A stretch of 32,799 bases of DNA from Sphingomonas sp. RIT328 (GCF_000632225.1 NZ_JFYV01000031.1:1-32799), one strand, 5' to 3'; shown: positions 1 through 7,793, counted from the first letter of the stretch. Made by a program: numbers and translations. The notes: generated by a model not told the origin, from the letters alone.

Positions 1-471
1 GGCGGTGGCGGTGGTGGCAGCGACATCGTTGTCACTGGTCGACGGCTGCCTCCACCTGCGCCACCACCGCTGCCATCTAGCTGGCCCGCTGGTGTTAGCA
101 TCACCTCTGTAGGCGCTCCTCGCAATGATGATATCGTTGTAACGGGACGCCGGCTGCCAAAGAATAAGCCGCAGGACAACAAGCCCCAGAAAGTTCACGG
201 ACCGTGGACCTATGGAAATTATTGTGGCGCGGGCGGATCCGGTACGCCCAAGGACAAACTGGATGCCGCATGTAAGGCGCACGATGACTGCTATAGTACG
301 AATGGGTTAACTGTGGGATCCAACTTCAGCCTATTCCCCAACACCAAGTTGCAACAATGCAACCAACGCCTCTGCGACGCCGCTAAAGGACAAGGCTCTG
401 CAGGTTATCAAATTCGCACTTACTTTAAAAATGCTCCAATGCCATACAACGCTTGCAGGTGGGATCGCTAG
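1..471 (+). CDS. C-terminal part of a putative phospholipase A2-domain effector (5' end outside window)
   Basis: Frame 1 is open from the first base to TAG at 469-471 and encodes 156 residues; the start lies outside the window. A glycine-rich linker is followed by the decapeptide [10 protein letters not shown], a proline-rich spacer and a second exact [10 protein letters not shown]. The C-terminal domain has the secretory phospholipase A2 hallmarks: a calcium-loop-like YCGAGGSG, then ACKAHDDCY with the catalytic His-Asp pair, then further cysteines (QQCNQRLCD). In known sPLA2 enzymes this His activates water to cleave the sn-2 ester of phospholipids. The modular, repeat-linked layout and the abutting small membrane gene suggest a toxin tip of a polymorphic effector; that part is inference. 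A secreted lipase without a toxin role is the alternative. Confidence 0.75.
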   Translation, partial: GGGGGGSDIVVTGRRLPPPAPPPLPSSWPAGVSITSVGAPRNDDIVVTGRRLPKNKPQDNKPQKVHGPWTYGNYCGAGGSGTPKDKLDAACKAHDDCYSTNGLTVGSNFSLFPNTKLQQCNQRLCDAAKGQGSAGYQIRTYFKNAPMPYNACRWDR

Positions 472-705
472 ATGTTAGATAAATCCCGGATATCGATAAT
501 AGCGTTTGCCTTTATAGTTGGGCTAGTCGTACCTTTTATTACATCAGTCGTATCAGTAATGATATCATTCAAAATAGGATCAATAATTACCGCGTTACTA
601 GTCCCCCTCTCTTCAATTAGTGGAATTCCAGATTCTTTGATTACGGTGGTAAATGCATTAATTTACTCGGTCGTTGCATTGTTGGCGATGTTGCTTCGAA
701 GGTAA
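472..705 (+). CDS. Small AT-rich membrane protein, candidate immunity protein
   Basis: This 77-residue protein starts with ATG directly after the stop codon of the phospholipase A2-like gene, with no gap, so translation is probably coupled. It is almost entirely hydrophobic, with two or three predicted membrane helices (about residues 7-33, 36-50 and 56-74) and a short basic tail ending in RR. I do not recognise the family. Its base composition is clearly more AT-rich than the plasmid around it, as is common for toxin/immunity cassettes acquired by transfer. Position, size and membrane nature fit an immunity protein against a membrane-attacking phospholipase; no motif proves it. Confidence 0.6.
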   Translation: MLDKSRISIIAFAFIVGLVVPFITSVVSVMISFKIGSIITALLVPLSSISGIPDSLITVVNALIYSVVALLAMLLRR

Positions 706-740
706 GACGCGTTACCTTCTCGCTGGGGCGTCCCACATGG

Positions 741-770
741 CCGGCCGGCATCTTCTAAAATGCCGGCCGG
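741..770 (+). terminator. Hairpin terminator after the effector/immunity pair
   Basis: A perfect 11-bp stem (CCGGCCGGCAT at 741-751 pairing with ATGCCGGCCGG at 760-770) encloses an 8-base loop 35 bases after the stop of the small membrane gene. The 3' tail (CGTCCTATCTT) is only weakly T-rich, so it may act in both directions between the converging genes at 472-705 and 797-1228. Confidence 0.6.
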
Positions 771-796
771 CGTCCTATCTTCGGGTAAGGACCGGC

Positions 797-1228
797 TCAG
801 CGCACCAGCGTATCGACAGCCTCCTGGCCCTTGGTCGTCCTAAGATTGTCGACCTGCTGGCGCAGGCGCGTTTCCAGTTCCGATGCCGTCACGCCAAAGG
901 TCGGGGGCGGGCGACTGCCAAGCGTCCGCACGCTGCTGACCGCAATGACCGTGTGCTTTTCCATTTTCCTGCGTCGCTTCCTCGGCAGTCCTGCCCGCCG
1001 CACGGGCGACCTGCGCGGCGCGCGCACCCCAAGCGCTCAATGTCTCTTGGATGCGGCTCTGGGTCTCGCCGAACGAGCGGCGCCCTTGCCGATCGCGGCG
1101 TCAGGATTCTGGACGGACACGGCGAGATAGCCGTTGCCGTTTACGTCTATGGTGCCGAAGCCTGGGTAAATTTTAGCGAGTTCCAGATGGTCGATGATGT
1201 CCAGGTCGATGACCCTGTTGGCAAGCAT
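797..1228 (-). pseudogene. Unrecognised gene broken by two compensating frameshifts
   Basis: Read leftward from ATG at 1228, the first about 50 residues look like real protein (start MLANRVIDLD, then GNGYLAVSVQNPDAA). Near 1070-1080 the sensible reading jumps frame into a helical, alanine-rich stretch (about FGETQSRIQETLSAWGARAA). At an A-run near 957-960 it jumps back to the first frame, giving a plausible C-terminus (VIAVSSVRTLG ... VDTLVR) that ends at 797. The original frame between the two points has a stop and an arginine-rich, unnatural composition. The net shift is zero. It is either a decaying gene or two assembly indels; joined, it would encode about 143 residues. No family recognised. 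Confidence 0.45.
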
Positions 1229-1902
1229 GCCGGTGTCCTCTGCGTGTTGGCGATGTAGGGACAGTGCCGAGAACGGCAGAAGACCGCGAATAAATTAATG
1301 TGGACGATCTCTGGATGAAAAAATATCGCTGGCAAGTCGAATAGTTGATAGGGGTCTCCGACGCTGAACACCGGACAAAAACTCGCCACCGTGGTAACGC
1401 CTGATCGTACCATTAGTTATGTGCCTCATACTTATCTAAAAGCGGGCCCTTGTCTGATCATTTTAGGAACCACCTCACGAGCATCTGCACGGCTCGCCGG
1501 TGGTGCATACAGGATTGATCCAGCTGACTTGAGTCTGTCCGCTACTACCGCCTCCTTTTAGGAAATGATCCGCCGATGTCGCAATCGCAGTGATGAGTTG
1601 CTAGTTTGCAGCTCGCCCCGATTTGTATGAAAGATTTGGGTTGGGCATCAGCAGATCTCCGCGGTCGCTAAGTTTCTAAGTTTCGCGACAGCACTCCCGA
1701 TGCTCAACATTTCTCGTGCATCGCTGTCGCAAAAATCTGTTGCTTATCTTGTTGTTCTAATACAGTTTTGCGACATGCTAATCGGCTACACTCCTGTGTC
1801 CACCGACGACCACGATCCCCGGCTGGCGTAGCGTTGCTGTTTGACGTTGCTAAATTGTCGACGCAGCATCGCAAGGCCCGATCCCCGGGTGGAGGATGCC
1901 CA
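1229..1902. other. Intergenic stretch with no supported gene
   Basis: Both strands carry only short overlapping frames without natural composition, and no strong hairpin stands out. It separates the start of the leftward broken gene from the small secreted protein gene and presumably holds promoters for both. Confidence 0.5.
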
Positions 1903-2097
1903 ATGCGTAAGCTCGTGTTCGCCGCAGTCAGCGTAGGTCTTCTTGCTTCTGCCACCCCCTCGATCGCTGCGTCCTGCCGCGATGCGAAGGGCAAGTTCAT
2001 CAAGTGCCCCGACAAGGCTCCGGTAAAGGCGACCCGCTGTAAAGCCGCTAATGGGAAGTTCGCGAAGTGCGGCACGCCGGGAGCAAAGCCCGTCTAA
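1903..2097 (+). CDS. Small secreted cysteine-pair protein
   Basis: A 64-residue protein starting at ATG 1903, behind a good ribosome binding site (GGTGGAGGA at 1888-1896). A longer upstream start is possible but would put arginine-rich sequence before an obvious signal peptide. Residues 1-23 (MRKLVFAAVSVGLLASATPS then IAA) form a Sec signal peptide. The mature part contains two copies of a C-x(4)-GKF-x-KC unit, CRDAKGKFIKC and CKAANGKFAKC, joined by a lysine/proline spacer. Short proteins with this unit are frequent in sphingomonads, function unknown. Four cysteines could form two disulfides in the periplasm. Confidence 0.75.
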   Translation: MRKLVFAAVSVGLLASATPSIAASCRDAKGKFIKCPDKAPVKATRCKAANGKFAKCGTPGAKPV

Positions 2098-2493
2098 CGG
2101 CAGCCACCTGCGTCAGTCGCACCACGCCTGATTTGGACAGTGCGGCTGGCCAGACAGCAGGACAGCGCAACTTACCATTAATACACCTTCATCACCCTAG
2201 TTCGTCTGTCGATTATGCCTAGGAGTGATGGCCGACGCCTTTTGTCATTATCCGATGAGCGGTCGGTCTGCAACCGCTGCCAAGGGCTCAGGCATGTCAC
2301 GTGGCCGTTCGCCGCTGCTTCCACTTAGATCCTGGGGCAGGATAGATCGGGACGACCGCACCTTTGATCTTCGTCTGAGAACACGCGGCATCCCGTGACA
2401 TACTCGCCATGATCCGCCCGGTCGGCTAAACGTTGATTATGCCAAGGCTTATCTATGAACGCGCCACGGAAGAGCGGCACCGCACCCGCCGGA
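2098..2493. other. Gene-free stretch before the replication origin
   Basis: No frame with natural composition was seen on either strand. It precedes the first iteron and may hold the unseen left part of the origin. No convincing DnaA box could be identified by eye. Confidence 0.4.
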
Positions 2494-2494
2494 A

Positions 2495-2680
2495 CGGTCG
2501 CCGAAAACACGAATGGATGATGGGTGATCATCCCCGGGTCGTGGAAGGCACGAAGACGCGTCGATTAATCGCGTTGATGCGTACTCCACACCCCTCCCCG
2601 GCGGAACGCCTCTCTCAATCGGTCGTCGAAAACACGAACGTAGCCAGTAAAATGACCAAAACGGTCGGCGAAAGCACGAA
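2495..2680 (+). repeat. Upstream iterons (three direct copies)
   Basis: Three direct copies of an 18-base core, consensus GGTCGNCGAAARCACGAA, lie at about 2497-2514, 2621-2638 and 2663-2680. The same core recurs downstream of repA, which identifies it as the RepA-binding iteron of this plasmid. The upstream copies are irregularly spaced, unlike the downstream set. Confidence 0.85.
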
Positions 2681-2735
2681 CTCACGACGTTCACGCCGTG
2701 GCGTGCTGCCTCTGCAACCAGCTCCTGGCTTCGGA

Positions 2736-2753
2736 TTCGTGCTTTCGCCGACC
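2736..2753 (-). promoter_or_regulatory. Inverted iteron in front of repA (probable RepA operator)
   Basis: An exact reverse-complement copy of the iteron at 2663-2680 sits 30 bases before the repA start. With the 2663-2680 copy it forms a long inverted repeat spanning the likely repA promoter. In iteron plasmids, RepA dimers bind such inverted half-sites to repress repA, while monomers bind the direct iterons; autoregulation here is inferred from that. Confidence 0.7.
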
Positions 2754-2782
2754 GTTCGTCTTTCGAAAAAGGCAGAATACGC

Positions 2783-3676
2783 ATGAGCGGGGAAGCAACC
2801 CCGCAAGGCGATCTTTTCTCGCTCGACAGCCCGCTGCTCGCGGAGGTCCGGGGTGAACGATCGCTGATGGCTTTCCCGTTCTTCGCGCTGAGCAAGGGGA
2901 AGTGGACGAAACCCCTCTCCTATCGGACCGAACAGGTATCGATTGAGATCCTCGCCACGCCAAAAGGCGTCGCGACCATCTATGATAAAGAGGTTCTTCT
3001 TTATATCGCGAGCATTATGGTCGCCAAGCTAGAAGCTGGCGCACAGGTATCGCAGGACTTCTACTTTACGGCGCATGATCTATTTCGGGTTACTGGCATA
3101 AGCGGATCAGCTCGTTCTTATGAGCGATTGTCCGATGCACTGGAACGGTTGCAAGGCACCCAGATCAAGACTAATATAGAAGCGGGCGGAGAAGGCGCGT
3201 CTGGCTATTTTTCTTGGCTATCAGAGGCGCAACTGCATTACTCTACGACACGAAAGGGTGAGAGGCGGCTAAAAGCAGTCAAAGTCAGGCTTTGCGACTG
3301 GCTATATCGGGCGATCCTACGTGATCGCGAGGTCCTTGATTATTCTTCCGCCTATTTCCAATTAGGTCCGGTCGAACGACGGCTCTACGAAGTAGCACGG
3401 TCGGCGTGCGGGCGCGATCCGATCAGCGTGAATATCGAGGAGTTGCGTCTACAGCTCGGCTATCAAAGCTCCCTGAAGCACTTCCGCTTCGAGCTCAAAC
3501 GGATTGCGGACGCGGGCACCATCCCGGACTTCTCGCTCGACCTGGAGGACGCGGCCGCGTCCCCGGGCGCGATCCGGCAGCGGCGCAACGCTGGCGCATC
3601 CCGCGTCCGAATCACGCCCAGGCCCGCAACGGTTGAGCACGCAGAGGACGTCCAAAGCACCGATTCGGTAACGTGA
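2783..3676 (+). CDS. repA: Plasmid replication initiator RepA (RPA family)
   Basis: A 297-residue initiator protein. The N-terminal half (MAFPFFALSKGKWTKPLSY, then a stretch containing GVATIYDKEVLLYIASIM) is the recognisable core of the RPA-type replication initiators common on alphaproteobacterial plasmids. A winged-helix-like middle region follows (LFRVTGISGSARSYERLSDA), then a second DNA-binding region around SVNIEELRLQLGYQSSLKHF. It binds the flanking iterons and opens the origin. Start ATG 2783 follows the inverted iteron closely. The C-terminal about 50 residues are arginine/alanine-rich and probably disordered. Iterons on both sides give autoregulation and copy control. No parA/parB is in the window, so partition genes must lie elsewhere. 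Confidence 0.9.
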   Translation: MSGEATPQGDLFSLDSPLLAEVRGERSLMAFPFFALSKGKWTKPLSYRTEQVSIEILATPKGVATIYDKEVLLYIASIMVAKLEAGAQVSQDFYFTAHDLFRVTGISGSARSYERLSDALERLQGTQIKTNIEAGGEGASGYFSWLSEAQLHYSTTRKGERRLKAVKVRLCDWLYRAILRDREVLDYSSAYFQLGPVERRLYEVARSACGRDPISVNIEELRLQLGYQSSLKHFRFELKRIADAGTIPDFSLDLEDAAASPGAIRQRRNAGASRVRITPRPATVEHAEDVQSTDSVT

Positions 3677-3697
3677 TTCGCGCGTAAAGGACCAAAC

Positions 3698-3821
3698 GGT
3701 CGGCGAAAGCACGAAAGACGGTCGTCGAAAACACGAATGGCGGTCGTCGAAAGCACGAACCGGCGAAAACTATTCGCTAATTAAGACAATGATTTTGCCG
3801 AACGGTCGGCGATAGCACGAA
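3698..3821 (+). repeat. Downstream iteron array and AT-rich segment, probable origin of replication
   Basis: Three tandem iterons start at 3698, 3720 and 3742, spaced exactly 22 bp (two helical turns). A degenerate partial copy follows around 3761-3770, and a fourth good copy, with one changed base, lies at 3804-3821. An AT-rich segment (about 3769-3797) lies between the last two. Regular helical phasing plus adjacent AT-rich DNA is the usual layout of an iteron-driven oriV, so this side is the best candidate for the strand-opening site. Confidence 0.85.
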
Positions 3822-3924
3822 TCATCAGCGTTTCGTTGCTCCATCTAAGCAGGCATATTGTTGCAATCCGATGGCGCGGGGCGATCGGTGAAGCAGGAGC
3901 GTGGTAGTGACCACATAAAGAGAA

Positions 3925-3944
3925 GCCCGGCACGAAGGCCGGGC
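3925..3944. terminator. Hairpin between repA/oriV and the next gene
   Basis: A 7-bp stem, GCCCGGC at 3925-3931 with GCCGGGC at 3938-3944, has a 6-base loop. The tail on the plus strand is GTCCCAAAAA. On the minus strand the stem is followed by CTTCTCTTTA, which is more terminator-like. It probably isolates the origin from transcription. Confidence 0.45.
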
Positions 3945-4095
3945 GTCCCAAAAACGTCGTTATGTGAGCGATGCCGGCAAGCATCGTACCAACAAGCGAA
4001 TACTCACATAGCCGTTTCCGCTTTCCGGATCAAGGACGCGCGTTTCGCGCCACACCCTCTTTTTGCCTCGGTCGCTGCCCCCAAGGGAACGAGAG

Positions 4096-4938
4096 ATGGC
4101 ACTAGCAATTGCGGACGCTGTGCGGACCGCGCTGGACGGCATGCGTCCGAAGCAGATGCGCGCCCAATCGGGCGCGTCGCATCGAACCGGCGCAGCCGTG
4201 CGCCGTGATAGCCTTGAGGCCGGCACGTTCGAAGACGTGTTCTTTGCTGCTCCCGCCTCCGGCGAAACGGATCGTCTGCTGCGCGCCGCCCGAGCCGCGC
4301 TTGATGCCGGACGACGTATCAGTGTTGCGGCGCGCGCGGCACGGCGGGCGCTCACCTCGTCCGAAGCACTGATCGCTCGGCTCAAGGCCTCCACCGTGCG
4401 TGTGTTCGAAGAGTTGCTGACGCTCGCCCGGCTCAACGGTGGGCGCGTTTATCCGAGCTACAACTACCTCGCCGAGCGAACCGGTCTCGGCCGCGCCACC
4501 GTGGCGCGCGCGATCCGCGACCTGGAGGCTACGGGCTTCATCGCCAAGCAGCGACGGTTCGAACGGGTTGAGCAAGACGGCATAGGGCCGCGCTACAAGC
4601 AAACGTCCAACGCCTATCGGCCGCTGTTGCCGAGGCACGTGCTCGCTTTACTGCCGCGCTGGATGCGCCCTGCGCCCCTCCCCGTCGATGTCGAGCAGCA
4701 TCAGGCCGAGCGGGGCGAGGAGCACGCCGGCATGCTTGCCACTCTCTCGAGCAAGGAACTTGCTCAGGCGATCACCGCTGGCCCGCTTGGGAAGGCGCTC
4801 GCCGCGCTTGGCGCCGCGCTTGATCGAGGGCGAGGTGTACCGGAGAGCGAGTCTCGAATTGATCCTCAACCGCTAAAGGATTCTTATATCCACGGCATAA
4901 TTGGAGTTGGCCTAGTCGGCCAACGACCTAACGCCTGA
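4096..4938 (+). CDS. Winged-helix plasmid protein downstream of the origin
   Basis: A 280-residue protein. I chose ATG 4096, preceded by AAGGGA at the right distance, over a TTG 33 bases upstream. Residues about 110-155 form a helix-turn-helix/winged helix: a YPSYNYLAERTGLGRATVAR recognition region followed by AIRDLEATGFIAKQRRFE. The N-terminal third is alanine/arginine-rich and helical; the C-terminal part is poorly conserved in character. Proteins of this build often sit beside repA on sphingomonad plasmids and may help replication or copy control, but the role is not proven. The last codons overlap a small inverted repeat (GTTGGCC at 4906-4912 with GGCCAAC at 4918-4924). Confidence 0.75.
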   Translation: MALAIADAVRTALDGMRPKQMRAQSGASHRTGAAVRRDSLEAGTFEDVFFAAPASGETDRLLRAARAALDAGRRISVAARAARRALTSSEALIARLKASTVRVFEELLTLARLNGGRVYPSYNYLAERTGLGRATVARAIRDLEATGFIAKQRRFERVEQDGIGPRYKQTSNAYRPLLPRHVLALLPRWMRPAPLPVDVEQHQAERGEEHAGMLATLSSKELAQAITAGPLGKALAALGAALDRGRGVPESESRIDPQPLKDSYIHGIIGVGLVGQRPNA

Positions 4939-5356
4939 CGGCAAGATTGCTGGAAACAACCTCAATCATCCAACCCGACACGCTCGCTGCCAACCAAGGA
5001 GCGCCGGCAAGCCGGCGCAATGCTCCCTAGAAGGAGCAAGCGGCTTCTGGCGTCTTTCGATCACACCCGACATCGTCCGCGGAATACAGCGAGCGGTGAC
5101 GGTTTTCTGGGATCGTTCGATCCCGACCTCCTGGACTATCCTATGAGACCGCCATGAACCGGGTGGTCTGGGCATACGCGTCGGCCAACCGGTTGTTCGA
5201 GCTTGGCTCTCATCTTCGGGGGTTTCCACGCCCCGCTACGATGATGATGTCGGAGCCGCGGGCTCGTCAGCACTGGCGAGCGCCACCGTGGCTGCCGGCC
5301 CGCCGCGGCGCGCCCCCCACCTCCGCCGCGGCGGCTCAGCCACGAGGAGCCCCCGC
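4939..5356. other. Non-coding stretch with two perfect hairpins
   Basis: No supported gene. Two perfect inverted repeats stand out: GCGCCGGC-AA-GCCGGCGC at 5001-5018, inside a looser GGAGC/GCTCC frame, and GGGATCG-TT-CGATCCC at 5109-5124. The first may terminate the winged-helix gene. The second is a good candidate protein-binding palindrome. Confidence 0.5.
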
Positions 5357-5893
5357 ATGAATGTCACACTTATCATTGCCATTGGTATTGTCTTCCTTTT
5401 CCTCTCCGTCGGGTTAAAGCTCGCCACCACGCGACAGACCGGCCGCTCCGGGCCGGCGCCCGTGGCCAAGCCGTTTCTCAGCGCGCGCGAGGCCGCCATG
5501 CTCGACGTGCTCGAGCAGCTCCTTCCCCACTGCCGGATCCACGCCCAGGTCGCCATGGGCGCGCTGCTCGAGGCTCCACGCGTCGCGGGGCGCAAACGCC
5601 GTCCCGCCGATCGCAACGCCTTCGCCCAGAAGATCGTCGACTTCGTCGCCCAGGATCGTACCACCGGCGCCATCCTTGCGCTGATCGAGGTCGACGATCG
5701 CAGCCATAAGGCGGCACGCGACCTCGCGCGCGATGCCATGACCAGCAAAGCCGGCTATCGTACCGTCCGCATCCCCGCCGGCACCAAGCCGACGCTCGCC
5801 GCAGTTGAAGCGGTGTTCGCTGCGGCATTGCCAGCGCGTGACGTGTTAGCGCGCGGGCAGCTCGTCGCGGTGGTCGCTCCACAGAATGGCTAA
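5357..5893 (+). CDS. DUF2726-family membrane-anchored protein
   Basis: A 178-residue protein starting at ATG 5357 with AGGAG 8 bases upstream; a frame extension further upstream is low-complexity and unlikely. Residues 1-20 are one strongly hydrophobic segment (MNVTLIIAIGIVFLFLSVGL), so it is probably anchored with the domain in the cytoplasm. The rest matches the DUF2726 layout: FLSAREAAMLDVLEQLL, then an acidic KIVDFVA strand, then ALIEVDDRSHK, then a C-terminal strand around TVRIP. The two Asp-bearing strands resemble the restriction-endonuclease-like (PD-(D/E)XK) fold proposed for related families; activity is unknown. It is frequent on mobile plasmids. Confidence 0.75.
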   Translation: MNVTLIIAIGIVFLFLSVGLKLATTRQTGRSGPAPVAKPFLSAREAAMLDVLEQLLPHCRIHAQVAMGALLEAPRVAGRKRRPADRNAFAQKIVDFVAQDRTTGAILALIEVDDRSHKAARDLARDAMTSKAGYRTVRIPAGTKPTLAAVEAVFAAALPARDVLARGQLVAVVAPQNG

Positions 5894-5972
5894 GTCAGCC
5901 AGCTAGCATCGTGCGCGCCAGTCCTCACGCGCGGCGCTTACGTCGGCGATCGTCGCCGAGCCGGAAGCCCGG

Positions 5973-7052
5973 TCATCCGACCACCGTCCGCAGCACGGCA
6001 AGGAAGCGGTCATTCTCTACCGGTAGCCCAATCGTCACCCGCACCCAATCGTCAAGCGGCGCAAACGGCCGGGCGATCTCGATGCCTGCCGCCGCTGCCG
6101 CCGCACGGATGCGAGCGGCCTCCGGTGTACGGAAGAAGACGAAGTTCCCGCGAGCATCGGTGTAGCGCAGCGACAGCGCATCGAGCGCCGCTTGAAGCCG
6201 GCGTCGCTCACTCGCCGTCCGGTTGCGCACCGTCGCCACGTGAGCCTGGTCCCCCAGCGCCGCGCTCGCAGCAACAAGCGCGGGACGCGACAAGGAATGC
6301 GGCGCGCCGATCCCTGCCTGCCGCAGCGCTGCCGCCAATGGCGCCTGCGCGACGGCGTAACCGATCGAAAGGCCGGCAAGCCCGTAGATCTTGGCGAGGG
6401 TACGGAAGACGAGCACGTCGCGCCCGTCTCGAACGTGCCGGATCGCCGACAGGCCGGCGAGGTCGTCATATTCGAGATACGCCTCGTCCACCACGGCGAG
6501 CGTTCGGCGGGACACTTCGACCAGAAAGGCATGCCACGCTTCCGTCTCGGTCACCGTGCCGGAAGGATTGTGCGGGTTGACCAGCGACACCGCCAACGTG
6601 TCCTCGCCGACCGCGCGGGACAATGCCGGCAGATCGTTCTCGAGCCGCGCATCCAGCGGCACGGGTCTGCCCCGGCCACCGAGCGGTGCCGCGGCATCGA
6701 TCAGCGCGGTATAGCCGGGCGCCGAGAAGACGATCTCGCCGCCGCCCGGCCGGCGCCGCGCCAGGAACAGGCCGAGCGCTTCCAGCACCTCGCCGATCAC
6801 GACCTGCTCCGGTGCGACACCTTCAAGGGTGGCGATCTGCCGGGTAAGCGCATCCACCTCTGCCGGCTCGACATAGCGCTCGACGCCGAGCGCCGCTGCG
6901 CGGATCGCCGGCGCGACCGTCGGCGACGGCCCCCACGCATTCTCGTTCAGCGACAGACGTGTACGCGCCGGCAGGCCGGCTCCGGTCGCAGGCGTCGCGG
7001 CCACCGCCACGCCCATCGCGATCCACTCGCGCCGGTTGAGCAGCGCTGCCAT
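5973..7052 (-). CDS. Tat-signal aminotransferase of the histidinol-phosphate family
   Basis: A 359-residue PLP-dependent fold-type I aminotransferase. The N-terminus (NRREWIAMGVAVAATPATGAG) looks like a twin-arginine signal, which is unusual because this family is normally cytoplasmic. Family motifs are intact: LSLNENAWGPSP near the N-terminus, NPHNPSGT, DEAYLEYD, and RTLAKIYGLAGLSIGYA carrying the PLP lysine. The C-terminal arginine region (WVRVTIGLPVEN) is present. The start ATG overlaps the stop of the upstream TBDR gene in a TGATG arrangement, so the two were one operon and translationally coupled. The transposon in the TBDR gene now separates it from its promoter and probably reduces expression. 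Substrate unknown. Confidence 0.8.
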   Translation of the reverse strand: MAALLNRREWIAMGVAVAATPATGAGLPARTRLSLNENAWGPSPTVAPAIRAAALGVERYVEPAEVDALTRQIATLEGVAPEQVVIGEVLEALGLFLARRRPGGGEIVFSAPGYTALIDAAAPLGGRGRPVPLDARLENDLPALSRAVGEDTLAVSLVNPHNPSGTVTETEAWHAFLVEVSRRTLAVVDEAYLEYDDLAGLSAIRHVRDGRDVLVFRTLAKIYGLAGLSIGYAVAQAPLAAALRQAGIGAPHSLSRPALVAASAALGDQAHVATVRNRTASERRRLQAALDALSLRYTDARGNFVFFRTPEAARIRAAAAAAGIEIARPFAPLDDWVRVTIGLPVENDRFLAVLRTVVG

Positions 7053-7477
7053 CAGAATTTTACCCCGGCGCGGGCATAGTAGAAGGCGCCGCTGAAGCCG
7101 AAGGGAGAGAACTCGCTATAGGGAAAGGCACCAAACGTGTCCGCTCCGGTCAGCGCCGCGGTCGATCGGATGTTCTCGGTCGGATAGACGTTGAACAGGT
7201 TGTTGGCGCCCACCGTCAGCGTCAGGTTGCGGTTGACCTGCCCCGTGAAGCTGAAGTCGGTCACCCATTTCGGCTCCAGCTGCTGGATCACGTCGACATT
7301 GCCCTGCGTCCCGGACTCGGTGGGTAGCGTGTGATAGGGCGTCGACCCTTGCGCAACCAGCGCGATGGTGGCGGGGGTCTGGTTGGTCAGCGCCACCTGT
7401 TCGACCCGGCCATAGCGGGTGGCGCGCGCATCGAACGTAACCGGACCGGTTCGGAATGTCGCCCCCAGCGCTACCTT
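7052..7477 (-). pseudogene. 3' part of a TonB-dependent receptor gene cut by the transposon
   Basis: This encodes the last strands of an outer-membrane beta-barrel: VGANNLFNVYPTENI is the typical TBDR penultimate segment, and the protein ends in the aromatic-rich AFYYARAGVKF, whose terminal Phe is the outer-membrane sorting signal. The 5' part of the same gene lies at 26611-28829. Joining the two halves and dropping one copy of the 5-bp duplication gives 2640 bases, exactly 880 codons, with the junction reading DKVALGATFRTGPVTFDARA. The fragment has no start signal of its own and should not make a folded receptor. Confidence 0.9.
7473..7477. repeat. Target site duplication, left copy (ACCTT)
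   Basis: ACCTT directly flanks the left inverted repeat and recurs at 26611-26615 directly outside the right one. Tn3-family elements make 5-bp duplications, so this marks a simple transposition event. Confidence 0.92.
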
Positions 7478-7515
7478 GGGGTCGGTACATAGAACGGACC
7501 CAGATATACGCTAAG
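7478..7515 (+). repeat. Left terminal inverted repeat of the transposon (38 bp)
   Basis: It begins GGGGTCGGTACATAGAACGG and ends CGCTAAG. It is identical over 38 bases to the reverse complement of 26573-26610. Starting with GGGG and a length of 38 are typical of Tn3-family ends. Confidence 0.95.
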
Positions 7516-7793
7516 CGCCGACAGGTCTGCTTGGGTGTCCGAAAACACCCGTTTGTCGTGCATCCAGGATGGCGACAGGGTTTTCCGCCGTAATCTACGC
7601 CTTCTGGGACAAGGGCGTCGTCCCGGCACGGTCTGCCGAACGACAGCTACTGCCAGATCCGGCCGCTCGTGGGCGATGTCCCGTCCTACTATGGCGCAAA
7701 TCTGGTAGAGTGCGGTCAGACAGGTTTCAGGAAGGAGATGGCGATCGCGGGCGGTCCCAAAAAGGATGGCGTTTTGAGAATGCCGATGCGTAC
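7516..7793. other. Left-end segment of the transposon without a recognised gene
   Basis: There is no intact gene. One plus-strand frame (about 7637-7790) reads as fairly natural protein (around PLVGDVPSYYGANLVECGQ) but has no clear start and runs into the 3' end of the LysR gene. It may be a relic of an earlier cargo gene. Confidence 0.4.

Noticed and set aside
674..1258. 194-codon rightward frame
   Set aside because: Arginine/histidine-rich composition, no ribosome binding site; it lies opposite the broken leftward gene.
2494..3821. CRISPR array
   Set aside because: Repeats are 18-22 bp, on both sides of repA, with no spacers of uniform length and no cas genes; they are iterons.
3858..4208. 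116-codon rightward frame before the winged-helix gene
   Set aside because: Overlaps the true start of that gene in another frame and has unnatural composition.
7540..7565. Iteron-like or res-like string (CCGAAAACACCCGTTTGTCG) near the left transposon end
   Set aside because: Only a partial match to either the iteron core or the res half-sites, and a single copy.
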